Part shown: in pieces, positions 8,922-17,839 of the stretch
How positions within the stretch are numbered: position 1 is the first letter of the stretch
Layout of the letters: the number at the start of each line of letters is the position of its first letter
NCBI GenBank assembly: GCA_002067795.1
Contig: MVQI01000067.1
Span: forward strand, 1 to 51,637
DNA length: 51,637 nucleotides
Reading direction: 5' to 3'
From: Methanosaeta sp. PtaB.Bin039
GTDB taxonomy: Archaea; Halobacteriota; Methanosarcinia; Methanotrichales; Methanotrichaceae
The notes under the pieces: generated by a model
What the model was told of the DNA's origin: nothing
Seen by the model: the letters and a program-made list of their open reading frames with translations, nothing else
The model's database searches: none
Translations under genes and position numbers: made by a program

Positions 8922-9647
8922 TCATCTTTGCATCGCCTGCCTTCTCAGATCCTCCGGCATCTTCTCGATGGAGTATCGAAGAGCCGTCCTGGGCATCTCA
9001 GACTTGCGGCTCATCACGTAGTCGAAGACCTCCTCCTGATGTATCTTGCTCGCCTCCTTCAGCATCCAGCCGTAGCCCTTTTGCACCAGATCGTCCTCGT
9101 CCTTCAGCAGGAGATCTGAGATCTCCAAAACATCTCTGAGAAACATTCCTTTTCGGGCGGGAAGTATCAACGTAACCGCCGAAGCGCGCCTCAGCCAGCG
9201 GTTCTCCGACATTGTCCAGGCCTTCAGATCGGCTATATGCTCTGGATACATCTCGATGAACGAGCCCAGCGTGTGGTTGCAGATCGTGTCGCACTTCGCC
9301 CAGTTATCGACATACTTCTCGATCCAGCTCTTGAAGACATCGAAATCCTTTGGCACAAATCTCTTTTTGATTGAGAAAGCCCACTCGAAAGCTATGAAGG
9401 CCTCCTCGCCGTATCCTGATTTAAGTAGCTCTTCACATAGGTAGAAGATCTCTCCTTTATCCCTTCCCTTAAGATTTCTGAAGTGTCTGTTGGCGATCTT
9501 TCTGACGTCTCCGCTCCTCACCCCGTGAAACTTGACATCCTCCTTGAAGAAGCGCTGGGCCCCATCCCTAACCGTCTCATCTGCGCACCTCACCAGATCG
9601 GCTCTTACTGCCGCAATCAAACCGTCCTCCATCACTGCCTCCATCAA
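8922..9647 (-). CDS. AlkD-like DNA alkylation repair protein
   Basis: The 241-aa helical-repeat protein matches the AlkD/DNA-alkylation-repair family: VKFHGVRSGDVRKIANRHF near the front, FIAFEWAFSI, WIEKYVDNWAKCDTICNHTLG and WTMSENRWLRRASAVTLI. The trio of W, D and R residues in DNWAKCD and NRWLRRA corresponds to the cleft that binds alkylated DNA and removes 3- or 7-alkylpurines. It starts 42 bases after the end of the leftward surface-protein gene and may be read through from it, though the functions are unrelated. Confidence 0.85.
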   Translation of the reverse strand: MMEAVMEDGLIAAVRADLVRCADETVRDGAQRFFKEDVKFHGVRSGDVRKIANRHFRNLKGRDKGEIFYLCEELLKSGYGEEAFIAFEWAFSIKKRFVPKDFDVFKSWIEKYVDNWAKCDTICNHTLGSFIEMYPEHIADLKAWTMSENRWLRRASAVTLILPARKGMFLRDVLEISDLLLKDEDDLVQKGYGWMLKEASKIHQEEVFDYVMSRKSEMPRTALRYSIEKMPEDLRRQAMQR

Positions 9648-9689
9648 CCATGGGATTCCTGAAAAACCGGTTGCTTCCCGGCCAGAGCG

Positions 9690-11177
9690 TTAGCAGAACC
9701 TTCCAAACACGATATATCCCACAGATACCAGCATGAATGCATATAAGATTGATGTGAGCGGGCTTCCAACAGAGGCAGGCTCAGCCGCGGGGGCAGATTC
9801 GACCTCTGCGGCGAGACCTGCGGAATGGGAGCTGTTCGGAGCGGCGGCCTTATCAATTACTGTTGCCGATGTGCTGGGGACGTCCGTTTGGAACTCGTGG
9901 CCATAAACATCTCGAAATCTGACAGAAATCGGGGATAAGACTATCTTGCCTGGACGCGTGGACCTCAGAGAGTAATTGAATGTCTTGGTCTCTCCGGGAG
10001 CGAGCCGAAATCTCTCTTCAGCCCTCCCTGAGACCATATCCGCTCCGTCAGGCGTATCCATATGAAATGATGCCCCAGCAAAACGATTCCCAGTGTTCTT
10101 GACGCCCATAGAGACCTCCAGCAACTGGCCAGCCTCCACCGAATTCGGCCTGATCTGCCGGGTGACCTCCAGAAAAGGACCATATACGCTCACAATCGGG
10201 CTCTCCGATGATACCTGATACCGCTCACCGTTCCAGATAAAGCTCGCCTTGGCCGGCAAAATGACCTGCCCTTCCCCAGGCCGTCTTGCGCGCATTTGGT
10301 AGCTGACCGATTGCGACTCTCCGGCACGAATTTCAAGATCCTTCGGCTGAAAGGAGCCTTCAAAGCCGATTCCAGCAGAGTCCTCCAGCCTCACAAGCAA
10401 GGTCCTGTTTCCGATATTTCTGAGGACGTTCGACACGTAGTACATCTCCCCAAACCTCTGAGCCTCGTCCACCCTCTTATGGAGCAGAAGGGGTCCGTCG
10501 ATTCGAAAGGATGCGTGTGCTTGGGAGATGAACATCCTATCATCCTGGCCTCGGAAAGTGGCCGTGGCCAGGATATCCATCTCTCGGGGTTGGGGAAGGT
10601 ATGGAGCCGTAAGATCGATTTCAGGAAGGCGTTCGCCCTCTTTCCAGGTTTCTGCCGAAGACAGAATTCCCTTGTTGAGGTTCTCTCTTAAGCCCAGATC
10701 TTCGGATGTTATGCTGACGTGCAGATCCTCCGCATCCACCTGGCCAAAGTTCTCCGCCTTCAAGTACAGCCTGACCTTTTCGCCTCCACGATAGCTGTCC
10801 TTGTCCGATGTCAATATCAAGGAGAGATCTGGAAAAGCGGGAGACCGCACCCACACCTGGGCACGTGACTGGTTCTGAATCAGGTCCTCAACCTTGATAC
10901 GGCCTACTCGAACATGAAGGGAGTCATCAAGGACGAATACCTCACCCGGCCCCATAACCCTCGAAGTCAATAGATCACCATGGCAATAGACATTGAGAAG
11001 GATGTGGGAGCCTTTTCCCTCCTTTGCAAAGAAGTCAGCTGCCTCAATTGTATAATTATCCATCTCTAAAAATTCACCCCACCCGAGGTCCCCTCCGGCC
11101 TCGTCACCCCATGTAACGGCATGCACCAGCAGCGGCGCACAGAGCAACCCTACCAAGACCAATCTTGCGTCCAACAT
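9690..11177 (-). CDS. Membrane-anchored surface protein with CARDB-like beta domains
   Basis: A 495-aa product from the ATG at 11177 (MLDARLVLVGLLCAPLLVHA, signal peptide). The body is beta-sandwich-like: SYRGGEKVRLYLKAENFGQVDAEDLHVSI and LLEVSMGVKNTGNRFAGASF are typical of CARDB/NEW3 adhesion repeats. A Ser/Ala/Pro linker and a C-terminal membrane helix (LTSILYAFMLVSVGYIVFG) anchor it outside the cell. Only one base separates its start from the stop of the upstream gene, so the two form an operon. Confidence 0.7.
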   Translation of the reverse strand: MLDARLVLVGLLCAPLLVHAVTWGDEAGGDLGWGEFLEMDNYTIEAADFFAKEGKGSHILLNVYCHGDLLTSRVMGPGEVFVLDDSLHVRVGRIKVEDLIQNQSRAQVWVRSPAFPDLSLILTSDKDSYRGGEKVRLYLKAENFGQVDAEDLHVSITSEDLGLRENLNKGILSSAETWKEGERLPEIDLTAPYLPQPREMDILATATFRGQDDRMFISQAHASFRIDGPLLLHKRVDEAQRFGEMYYVSNVLRNIGNRTLLVRLEDSAGIGFEGSFQPKDLEIRAGESQSVSYQMRARRPGEGQVILPAKASFIWNGERYQVSSESPIVSVYGPFLEVTRQIRPNSVEAGQLLEVSMGVKNTGNRFAGASFHMDTPDGADMVSGRAEERFRLAPGETKTFNYSLRSTRPGKIVLSPISVRFRDVYGHEFQTDVPSTSATVIDKAAAPNSSHSAGLAAEVESAPAAEPASVGSPLTSILYAFMLVSVGYIVFGRFC

Positions 11178-11178
11178 C

Positions 11179-12219
11179 TCAATGCCTGAATAGCAGTGCG
11201 ACGGCCAGGACAACCACTACAGCATAAAGGTAACGAGTCTCCATACGAGTCCTCGCTTCAGCCTTATCCGGTGACTGCGGTGCTGACCTTTCCCTTTTGA
11301 GGGCCGCATCAGAGGAGGTCCCCCGACCTTTATCCAGTGCGGCAGCAGGAGGATTCTCTGTGCGGTTCTCCTCTGCGGTGATGTTTTTCGCTCCGACTGA
11401 AGAGGACAGGTCATCGGTGCTCACTATTGGAGCCTTTGAGGAGTCCTCATGCTCATCGCTTGTGGATATCTTTATGTCCTTGCTCTGACGTCCGTCTGAG
11501 ATTGCGGCCAAAGCCCCCAGGCTTTGAAAGGAGCACCCCTTTGGGGTGTAGAAGGCCACCGCCAAATCCCCATCCACGCTTATCTGCTTGTTCCTCTCGT
11601 ACTCCCGGCCAGTCTCTTTATCGCGCCACCTCAGGGAAAGGTCGTGCTTTCCCTCCTCAAGCTTGATGCTCCCGATATCGGTGAAAACATCCTTCTTGAC
11701 TTCCTTTGCTTTCTCAAAGTTCCCGTCCACATAGAGATTTGCTTCGAGATCGCATCCAGCTTCGTTCTTGACTTGCACGGAGACGTCGAACTTCTCCAAT
11801 GCATCGTGCCTGGTGACATAGAGAATCACGGAATCACCATCCTTGACCTCTTGCACGTTCTCCTCCTGGTAAGACTTCCTTGTGTCCTCGTCCCTCCAGG
11901 CGATGACGAAGCTGTGCTTGCCCTCTTGCAGGTCGTAGCTTCCGAACTTCTTTTCATCTTTGGATCCAACCTCCTCAGAGCCTTTCAGCTCGCCATCCAC
12001 AAAAAGAGACACTTTTAGACGGTCATCATCGTTGTTGGATACATAGACATGGACCTGAGGAAGACCTGCTATTGACGAATTGGAAGGAGAGAGACCTTTG
12101 CCGTCGGCGCCATCAAGAGCCGCTTCTGATGCCCCTACTGCACAGCATGACCAGAGCACTGGGATAAGCACGCAAGCCACAAAGCGAATTGTGGTGGGCA
12201 GAGCACATCCTTTGAGCAT
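11179..12219 (-). CDS. Membrane-anchored surface protein with two repeated beta domains
   Basis: The 346-aa protein has a signal peptide and a C-terminal anchor (YLYAVVVVLAVALLFRH). Between them lie two similar modules of about 80 residues, each with a VDG turn, an EGKH turn and a closing WRDEDT or WRDKET strand. A charged Ser-rich stalk follows. It is the first gene of the leftward operon with the CARDB-like protein. Function unknown; a cell-surface role follows from topology. Confidence 0.65.
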   Translation of the reverse strand: MLKGCALPTTIRFVACVLIPVLWSCCAVGASEAALDGADGKGLSPSNSSIAGLPQVHVYVSNNDDDRLKVSLFVDGELKGSEEVGSKDEKKFGSYDLQEGKHSFVIAWRDEDTRKSYQEENVQEVKDGDSVILYVTRHDALEKFDVSVQVKNEAGCDLEANLYVDGNFEKAKEVKKDVFTDIGSIKLEEGKHDLSLRWRDKETGREYERNKQISVDGDLAVAFYTPKGCSFQSLGALAAISDGRQSKDIKISTSDEHEDSSKAPIVSTDDLSSSVGAKNITAEENRTENPPAAALDKGRGTSSDAALKRERSAPQSPDKAEARTRMETRYLYAVVVVLAVALLFRH

Positions 12220-12374
12220 AATATAATCGTATTAGTAACGCTTGTTTAAAACTTTTTTCACAAATCAGATGATATTTAATGATATAAATGGTTATATAAG
12301 TTCGATTGCGTAGTATTACGAAAGTATTATTTAGTACTAGATCGTTTGGTTAGGTCAAGGGCGTGGGACCTTTG

Positions 12375-12737
12375 ATGGAATGGGCGGTCGTTCTGCTGGT
12401 CTTGGAGGGAATACCCTTTCTTGCCTGGATCTATTACCTGAACCACAAGAAGAGCATGTATCTCCTGGAAAGAGGCCTCGATGAGCCCAGCCAATCAAGC
12501 CTGCGTGCCGAGAGGAGACTGCTAAACGGGATCTTCCTGCTGACTGCCGGCGCAGCCATGATTCTCACCCCACTTGCCGCAAAGAGCATTGGTGTCGAAG
12601 CTCAGCTTAGTTACGAGCTCTTGCTTGCCGGCATCATAGTCATCTGCTGCGGGATCTCGCTGATCATTGGCAGCAAGATCATAAAATCCAGGGATGAAAA
12701 GGACACGTCATCTAAGAGTTTCTTCGATCTGCGCTGA
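12375..12737 (+). CDS. Small membrane protein (DUF6249-like)
   Basis: The 120-aa product has three hydrophobic segments (about 2-20, 48-70 and 80-100), with the motif SMYLLERGLDEPS between the first two. The layout of one helix, a KxxyLLERG loop and two further helices is like the DUF6249 membrane family found with sigma/anti-sigma systems in bacteria and in archaea. The start is taken as the ATG at 12375; a GTG at 12363 is in frame. A TATA box (ttatataag, 12293-12301) lies about 75 bases upstream. Confidence 0.5.
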   Translation: MEWAVVLLVLEGIPFLAWIYYLNHKKSMYLLERGLDEPSQSSLRAERRLLNGIFLLTAGAAMILTPLAAKSIGVEAQLSYELLLAGIIVICCGISLIIGSKIIKSRDEKDTSSKSFFDLR

Positions 12738-12872
12738 TGGTCCGGGCTATACAAACTGGGGGCGCCGATGCTCGATATGGAAAGGTTTAAGTGGAGACTA
12801 TGAGAAGCTAAGACGCTCTATGGCTAAATACAGGAGATTTCCTACATTTTGGGCCATCAATGAGGAATTCAT

Positions 12873-14138
12873 TTGGAATTAAGCACAACTGTACTCCTTG
12901 TTATGCTTGGTATATTGATCTGCCTATCCGCGTTTTTTTCCGCATCCGAGACTGCACTGATGTCGATCAATAAGATCCGACTTATTCATATGCTCGAAGA
13001 GGGAGTTCGCGGAGCCAGCATAATAAAACGCCTGAGGGAAGATCCCAGCAAGTTGCTCGGCACCATACTTGTCGGCAACAATCTTGTGAATATTGGTGCT
13101 TCATCCATAGGCACTCTTCTGGCAATCGAGTATTTTGGAGATGCGGGAGTGGTCATAGCTACTATAACAATGACCGTTCTATTGCTTATATTTGGTGAAG
13201 TCACTCCGAAATCCGTTGCTGCACAGAATGCAGAGAGCATCTCTCTAATAGTAGCAAGGCCAGTTTCCCTTTTAACAAGCTTACTGAGCCCAGTTGTATT
13301 CATCTTCACATATATAGCGGGTCTTTTCACGCGATTGCTCGGCGGAAAGAACGGCGCCACCATGCCCACAATCACAGAGGATGAACTCAGAACAATGGTG
13401 AACGTAAGCGAGCAGGAGGGCGTCATCGAAGACCATGAGAGGAGGATGATTTGCAACGTTTTCGACTTCGGAGACCAACTGATCAAAGACATCATGATAC
13501 CAAGGACAGATATCGTTGCAATCAATGCGAATGCGACTTATGAAGAAATCATGAAGATAATAAATGCCGAGCAATTCTCCCGATATCCTATCTATGCTAA
13601 CAGGATCGACAACATAATCGGCATACTTAACGTCAAAGAGTTGGTACTTTATCGAGATACCAAAGACATATTTGATATAAAAAATCAAATGAAAAAGCCA
13701 TATTACACGTTTGAATATCTTAAGACGTCCGAGCTTTTTAAAGAGATGAAAAAACGCAGGATGCACATGGCGATAGTCCTCGACGAATACGGAGGTACGG
13801 CTGGAATCGTTACAATTGAAGACCTCATCGAGGAAATCGTCGGAGATATCTCTGATGAGTATGATATCCAGACCAAAGATATAGAAACTATTCGAGAAGG
13901 ATTAGAATATATTGTCGAAGGAAGCATCAGGATCGAGCAACTGAATGAGCTTATTGGCACCGCTATCGAATCCGAGCACTTCGATACCATAGGCGGCTTC
14001 ATAATCGGAATTCTAGGAAGATTGCCACATCAGGGTGAAAGTGTCGAGCATGGAAATACGAAGTTCATAATCGAAAACATCGAGAAAAACCGAGTTAAAA
14101 AGGTCAGAGTGATAAAGACTGAAATTTTCATAGTCTAA
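12873..14138 (+). CDS. CNNM/CorC-type transporter-associated protein (DUF21, two CBS, CorC_HlyC)
   Basis: A 421-aa protein with a DUF21 membrane domain (about 1-190, with FFSASETALMSINKIRL and GEVTPKSVAAQNAE), then a CBS pair (about 205-325, IMIPRTDIVAINANATYEEI, then MAIVLDEYGGTAGIVTIEDL) and a C-terminal CorC_HlyC domain (about 335-418). Members move or regulate Mg2+/Co2+ or Na+ at the membrane. The start is TTG at 12873: GAGGA at 12862-12866 fits it, and a stop (12861-12863) blocks longer starts. Confidence 0.85.
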   Translation: MELSTTVLLVMLGILICLSAFFSASETALMSINKIRLIHMLEEGVRGASIIKRLREDPSKLLGTILVGNNLVNIGASSIGTLLAIEYFGDAGVVIATITMTVLLLIFGEVTPKSVAAQNAESISLIVARPVSLLTSLLSPVVFIFTYIAGLFTRLLGGKNGATMPTITEDELRTMVNVSEQEGVIEDHERRMICNVFDFGDQLIKDIMIPRTDIVAINANATYEEIMKIINAEQFSRYPIYANRIDNIIGILNVKELVLYRDTKDIFDIKNQMKKPYYTFEYLKTSELFKEMKKRRMHMAIVLDEYGGTAGIVTIEDLIEEIVGDISDEYDIQTKDIETIREGLEYIVEGSIRIEQLNELIGTAIESEHFDTIGGFIIGILGRLPHQGESVEHGNTKFIIENIEKNRVKKVRVIKTEIFIV

Positions 14139-14631
14139 CTTACACTTCAGTATGAAGGAATCTTAGTAGATTCTTCCATCAAGAGAGGTCGACAGGCCGC
14201 ATGGACTAGCCGCTGTCCTACTACGCTCGGTCCTCAGGCACAGTGGAGATCAATAGCATGTTCTGCCTGCCACCCAGGGAAACTGAAGTTCTGGTCCGGC
14301 TCCCATGTTCGGTCGAATTGCGGCGGCGCACCCCGCTGCAAGCAGCTGGGCATGTTTCGCGTCCCAGCCAGGTTATCAGAATTCGAGCAAGTGTACGGTC
14401 CCAAAAGCTGGCATTTATAAACTCTGCGACTCAGATTTTGTTTATTCGGTGTCATTAAAATATTTATCAATCCTTTTGAGAAACTGACTGAGTTTATATT
14501 CACCAGGCATTTGTGACCAGAATGCGTCCTCTGGTGTCTGTAGGTAGTGTTTTTCGTCTAGGCTCGCATGATAACTAATAGGCTTTTTCGATCCGAAAAC
14601 TGTAAATGCAACTGTTGAAGGAAGAGATATT
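14139..14631. other. Gene-free stretch
   Basis: No convincing frame or RNA was found. GGAAGAGA, just before the ATG at 14632, is the ribosome site of the next gene. Confidence 0.4.
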
Positions 14632-16098
14632 ATGAGATCTCACACTATAAAATGTGCTGGAATTTTCGCTCTGCTCTGTTTTTTTGCGAGCGGACTATGC
14701 ATCTCACAGGATGCAGCACCAGGAAATAATACTGCCGATCAACTCACACCAGACGAAGCACGTGCTATCGCCAAGGAAGCCTACATCTACGGCTACCCTC
14801 TAGTTGACAACTACCGTATCCAATATGCCTATTTCGTCAATCAGAATAGCACTGAGTACAAAGCCCCCTGGAACGTGATCAAGAATACCCCGCGGGTTTT
14901 CACACCAGAGGACAGAGTCATCCAGACGCCCAATTCAGACGCGCCTTATTCCATGCTCGGTCTAGACTTGCGGACGGAACCCTTAGTGATAACTGTGCCG
15001 AAGATTGAGAAGAACCGATGGTGGTCGTGTCAATTGATTGACGCTTATACCTTCAACTTTGACTACCTCGGCAGCCGCACAACTGGCAATGAAGGCGGCA
15101 GCTTCATGATCGCTGGACCCGGTTGGAAGGATGATACACCTCCGGGCATTGAAAAGGTCATCATATCGGAGACCCAATTTGCCTTTGCACCTTTCCGCAC
15201 GCAACTCTTCAATCCTAGCGACCTCGATAATGTCAAGGAGATCCAGGCAGGTTACCTGGTCCAGACTCTGTCGCAATTCCTAAACACAACGACTCCCAAG
15301 CCTGCACCAAGAGTTGATTTCATAGAGCCGCTCACGATCGCTGATCAACACATATCGCTCAAGTTCTTCAATATCCTGAACTTCGTCCTGCAGTTCTGTC
15401 CGACGCATCCTTCAGAAGTTGATCTCATGGCGCGGTTCGCCAAATTAGGTATTGGTGGGAACCAGACCTTCGATGCTGATAAACTATCACCTGAACTCAA
15501 GCAGGCGATCGAGGATGGGATGGCCGATGCGTGGAGCGAATATGCCGACTTCAAGAAGACAAGCGTGGATACAGACAAAGTAACCTCTGCAGACCTCTTT
15601 GGCTCACGGGAGTACCTGAAGAACAACTATCTCTACCGATGGGCTGGCGATCAGCTCGGCATCTACGGAAACTCAAAGGAAGAGGCCGTATATCCCTTGT
15701 ATACCATCGATTCGACGGGCCAGCTTCTGGATGGTTCGAAGAAAGACTATATCCTGCGATTCGATCCGGACAAGTTCCCGCCAGCCAACGCTTTCTGGTC
15801 GCTGACGATGTATGAGCTGCCTTCCAGCCTGCTCTATAGAAATCCGCTCAATCGCTACCTGATCAATTCGCCGATGTTGCCTAATCTCAATCTCGACGCC
15901 GACGGCGGTCTGACGCTGCATATCCAGCACAACTCCCCAGGCGTGGAAAAAGAATCCAATTGGCTGCCCTCGCCGAATGGTCCATTCTGGATGTCGTTGC
16001 GCATTTACTGGCCGAAGGAAGCGGCATTGAACGGCTCATGGCAGAAGCCGCCGCTTAGTGCAGTGCCTATTCAGAATACAACATCCATCATCTACTAA
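14632..16098 (+). CDS. Secreted DUF1254/DUF1214 protein
   Basis: The 488-aa exported protein (signal peptide, mature start near ISQDAAPG) has the N-terminal DUF1254 core (AKEAYIYGYPLVDNYRI, then TPNSDAPYSMLGLDLRTEP and PKIEKNRWWSCQLIDAYTFN). Its C-terminal DUF1214 core has FPPANAFWSLTMYELP, then INSPMLPNLNLDADGGLTLHIQ and PFWMSLRIYWPKE. The family is widespread in bacteria and methanogens and its biochemical role is not settled. The length is typical, so the gene looks intact. A broken paralogue lies at 283-535. Confidence 0.85.
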   Translation: MRSHTIKCAGIFALLCFFASGLCISQDAAPGNNTADQLTPDEARAIAKEAYIYGYPLVDNYRIQYAYFVNQNSTEYKAPWNVIKNTPRVFTPEDRVIQTPNSDAPYSMLGLDLRTEPLVITVPKIEKNRWWSCQLIDAYTFNFDYLGSRTTGNEGGSFMIAGPGWKDDTPPGIEKVIISETQFAFAPFRTQLFNPSDLDNVKEIQAGYLVQTLSQFLNTTTPKPAPRVDFIEPLTIADQHISLKFFNILNFVLQFCPTHPSEVDLMARFAKLGIGGNQTFDADKLSPELKQAIEDGMADAWSEYADFKKTSVDTDKVTSADLFGSREYLKNNYLYRWAGDQLGIYGNSKEEAVYPLYTIDSTGQLLDGSKKDYILRFDPDKFPPANAFWSLTMYELPSSLLYRNPLNRYLINSPMLPNLNLDADGGLTLHIQHNSPGVEKESNWLPSPNGPFWMSLRIYWPKEAALNGSWQKPPLSAVPIQNTTSIIY

Positions 16099-16576
16099 GA
16101 ACACAACAGCTGACAAATGTCACCGTCCCAAATCGAATCACGCAAAAAGTGGCGAAAATGCGAGGTGCTGCGAAGAACTACAATCCAAGTTCCTGGCACA
16201 GTCCAACCTGAAAAGTCAAGAAAGGTCTGTATCAGATTGATCAAGAGGGTGCCCGATACCCGGCCAGAGCTTAAGTCGGGTAAATGAGTTGGGATACCAA
16301 TGCCTGTCCCAACTCCCCCAATGAAATTTCCCTCCCTTGTTGTTCTGCGTTCGTGGAGCAGAGAATCTGCAAGCTGAGGGGAAAGGATATGACCGAGGCA
16401 ATGACTGGTGAAAGTGGATATATCGTTTTTTTTAAAAAAATATAATATGCCTTCCGCACGCATTATGCCATTTCCCTGATGGGAATTTGCCGGCTGCTTT
16501 AAGTGTCGATTACTTACGCCGTTTGCGCATAAGAATCCACAATCGAGCTTTTTAAGAGCCATTTGGCAATCCGTCC
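16099..16576. other. Gene-free stretch
   Basis: A leftward frame starting TTG at 16580 spans this stretch but has no family features and is not accepted. A T8A7 tract lies near 16427-16441, followed by a TATA-like tataat. Confidence 0.4.
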
Positions 16577-17677
16577 TCAACAGTAGACGAAAATCCTATC
16601 ATCGGGGTGCTCCAGACAAAGGCGATTCATATACTCCCGATAGATTATTTCCGGATCGATATCTGCCTCTGGATGCAGGATCTTGGCCAGATAGGCAAGC
16701 CCGACCACACTTTCCATCCCATATAGCATGTCGGAGTATATCACGAATATTCGGCCGCTCCGGGTCGCAGAGAGCGTCTCGGCGCCTGGCCGGCTGAGGA
16801 TCTCGTCCCGCGTTCTCTGCAGCTCCAGGGTATCTTCACTGGGACCGGCCTCCCAGCCAAGAGAACCCTGGGAAGACATGGTCCTGATTACGACATCTGG
16901 ATCCATCGACAGGACCCACTCCCATGTTACATGTGCCGATTTTTCCAGGCCAGCTGCTATATTCAGCCCTCCAGCAGACTCGGTTAGGTCGTTGAGGCCA
17001 GATCCACCCCCAAAGGTGATAAGATCGCCCAGGCCCTTCTTGGGGCTCCTCTCCAGGTACGTCCGGGTGGCTGAAAGGCCGGCAACGGAAGTCTCGATTT
17101 CCTCCCACCTCTCCTGATGCCAGTCGAGGTAGTCCGATGCCGCATCTTCCCGATCCAGGAGCGCTCCAAGGCTGGTGATCTCCCGGCTGAGGTTCTCCGG
17201 CTGATAGAAATCCAGGCCTACGTTTGATACGCCGAACTGATGTACAATCTTCTCCACCTCAGACGCACCATATCCCTTTCCCACGCCTGAAAAGCCGATG
17301 ACCAGCATGTCGGATGCACCGTGATTCCCGCCGCAGGCGATATCTCCAATCAGCTCGTAATCGATATCTCCGCCAATCTGCTTGGTTCCTACCACCTGAA
17401 TGCCCTCGATGCCGGGAAGGTGAATGCTGCGATCAAAGATCTCCTTGGTGATTCCGACAATCCTCTCTCCAGCACCAAGCATAACCACCGCTTCTGCAGC
17501 GTCGGGATTGAGGACTATGATCCTCTCTATCGGCTCGATAATGGTGACCGTCCTTCCTGCGGTATCAACGATTGTCCTGGGATAGCCCGGAACCGGGACA
17601 TCATCTGATGCCGCACCGATAATGTGGATCATGCAAAGGACTATGATCACGGCAGATGCTCTCGTTATTTTTCTCAT
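16577..17677 (-). CDS. ABC-type metal-chelate/cobalamin binding protein
   Basis: A 366-aa exported binding protein with a signal peptide (ITRASAVIIVLCMIHIIGAA). Then comes the class III binding-protein core: YPRTIVDTAGRTVTIIEPIERIIVLNP, EAVVMLGAGERIVGIT and a C-terminal lobe with LTESAGGLNIAAGLEKSAHVTWEWVLSMDPDVVI. GGAGATGAG lies nine bases before the ATG. Ligands of this class are ferric siderophores, haem, corrinoids or molybdate/tungstate. No BtuC/BtuD-type partners are present nearby. Confidence 0.85.
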   Translation of the reverse strand: MRKITRASAVIIVLCMIHIIGAASDDVPVPGYPRTIVDTAGRTVTIIEPIERIIVLNPDAAEAVVMLGAGERIVGITKEIFDRSIHLPGIEGIQVVGTKQIGGDIDYELIGDIACGGNHGASDMLVIGFSGVGKGYGASEVEKIVHQFGVSNVGLDFYQPENLSREITSLGALLDREDAASDYLDWHQERWEEIETSVAGLSATRTYLERSPKKGLGDLITFGGGSGLNDLTESAGGLNIAAGLEKSAHVTWEWVLSMDPDVVIRTMSSQGSLGWEAGPSEDTLELQRTRDEILSRPGAETLSATRSGRIFVIYSDMLYGMESVVGLAYLAKILHPEADIDPEIIYREYMNRLCLEHPDDRIFVYC

Positions 17678-17839
17678 TTTCCAGTCTCATCTCCAGCCAA
17701 TTTTAGAAACTAATATTGCTTTAAATAAAGTAAATTTTAGTTGTGAAGGGGAGAGTGGAAATAAAAACATTTCGGATAAAACCACTTGACGCGCTATTCC
17801 TAGACAGATCAGGCCAAAAAGTGCAGGTGCGAGGAGCGG

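Noticed and set aside
16095-16580. 161-codon leftward frame overlapping the binding-protein stop by TTGA
   Set aside because: The overlap mimics operon coupling, but the product has no domain pattern, includes runs from a T8A7 tract, and lacks a signal or family feature. Treated as intergenic.
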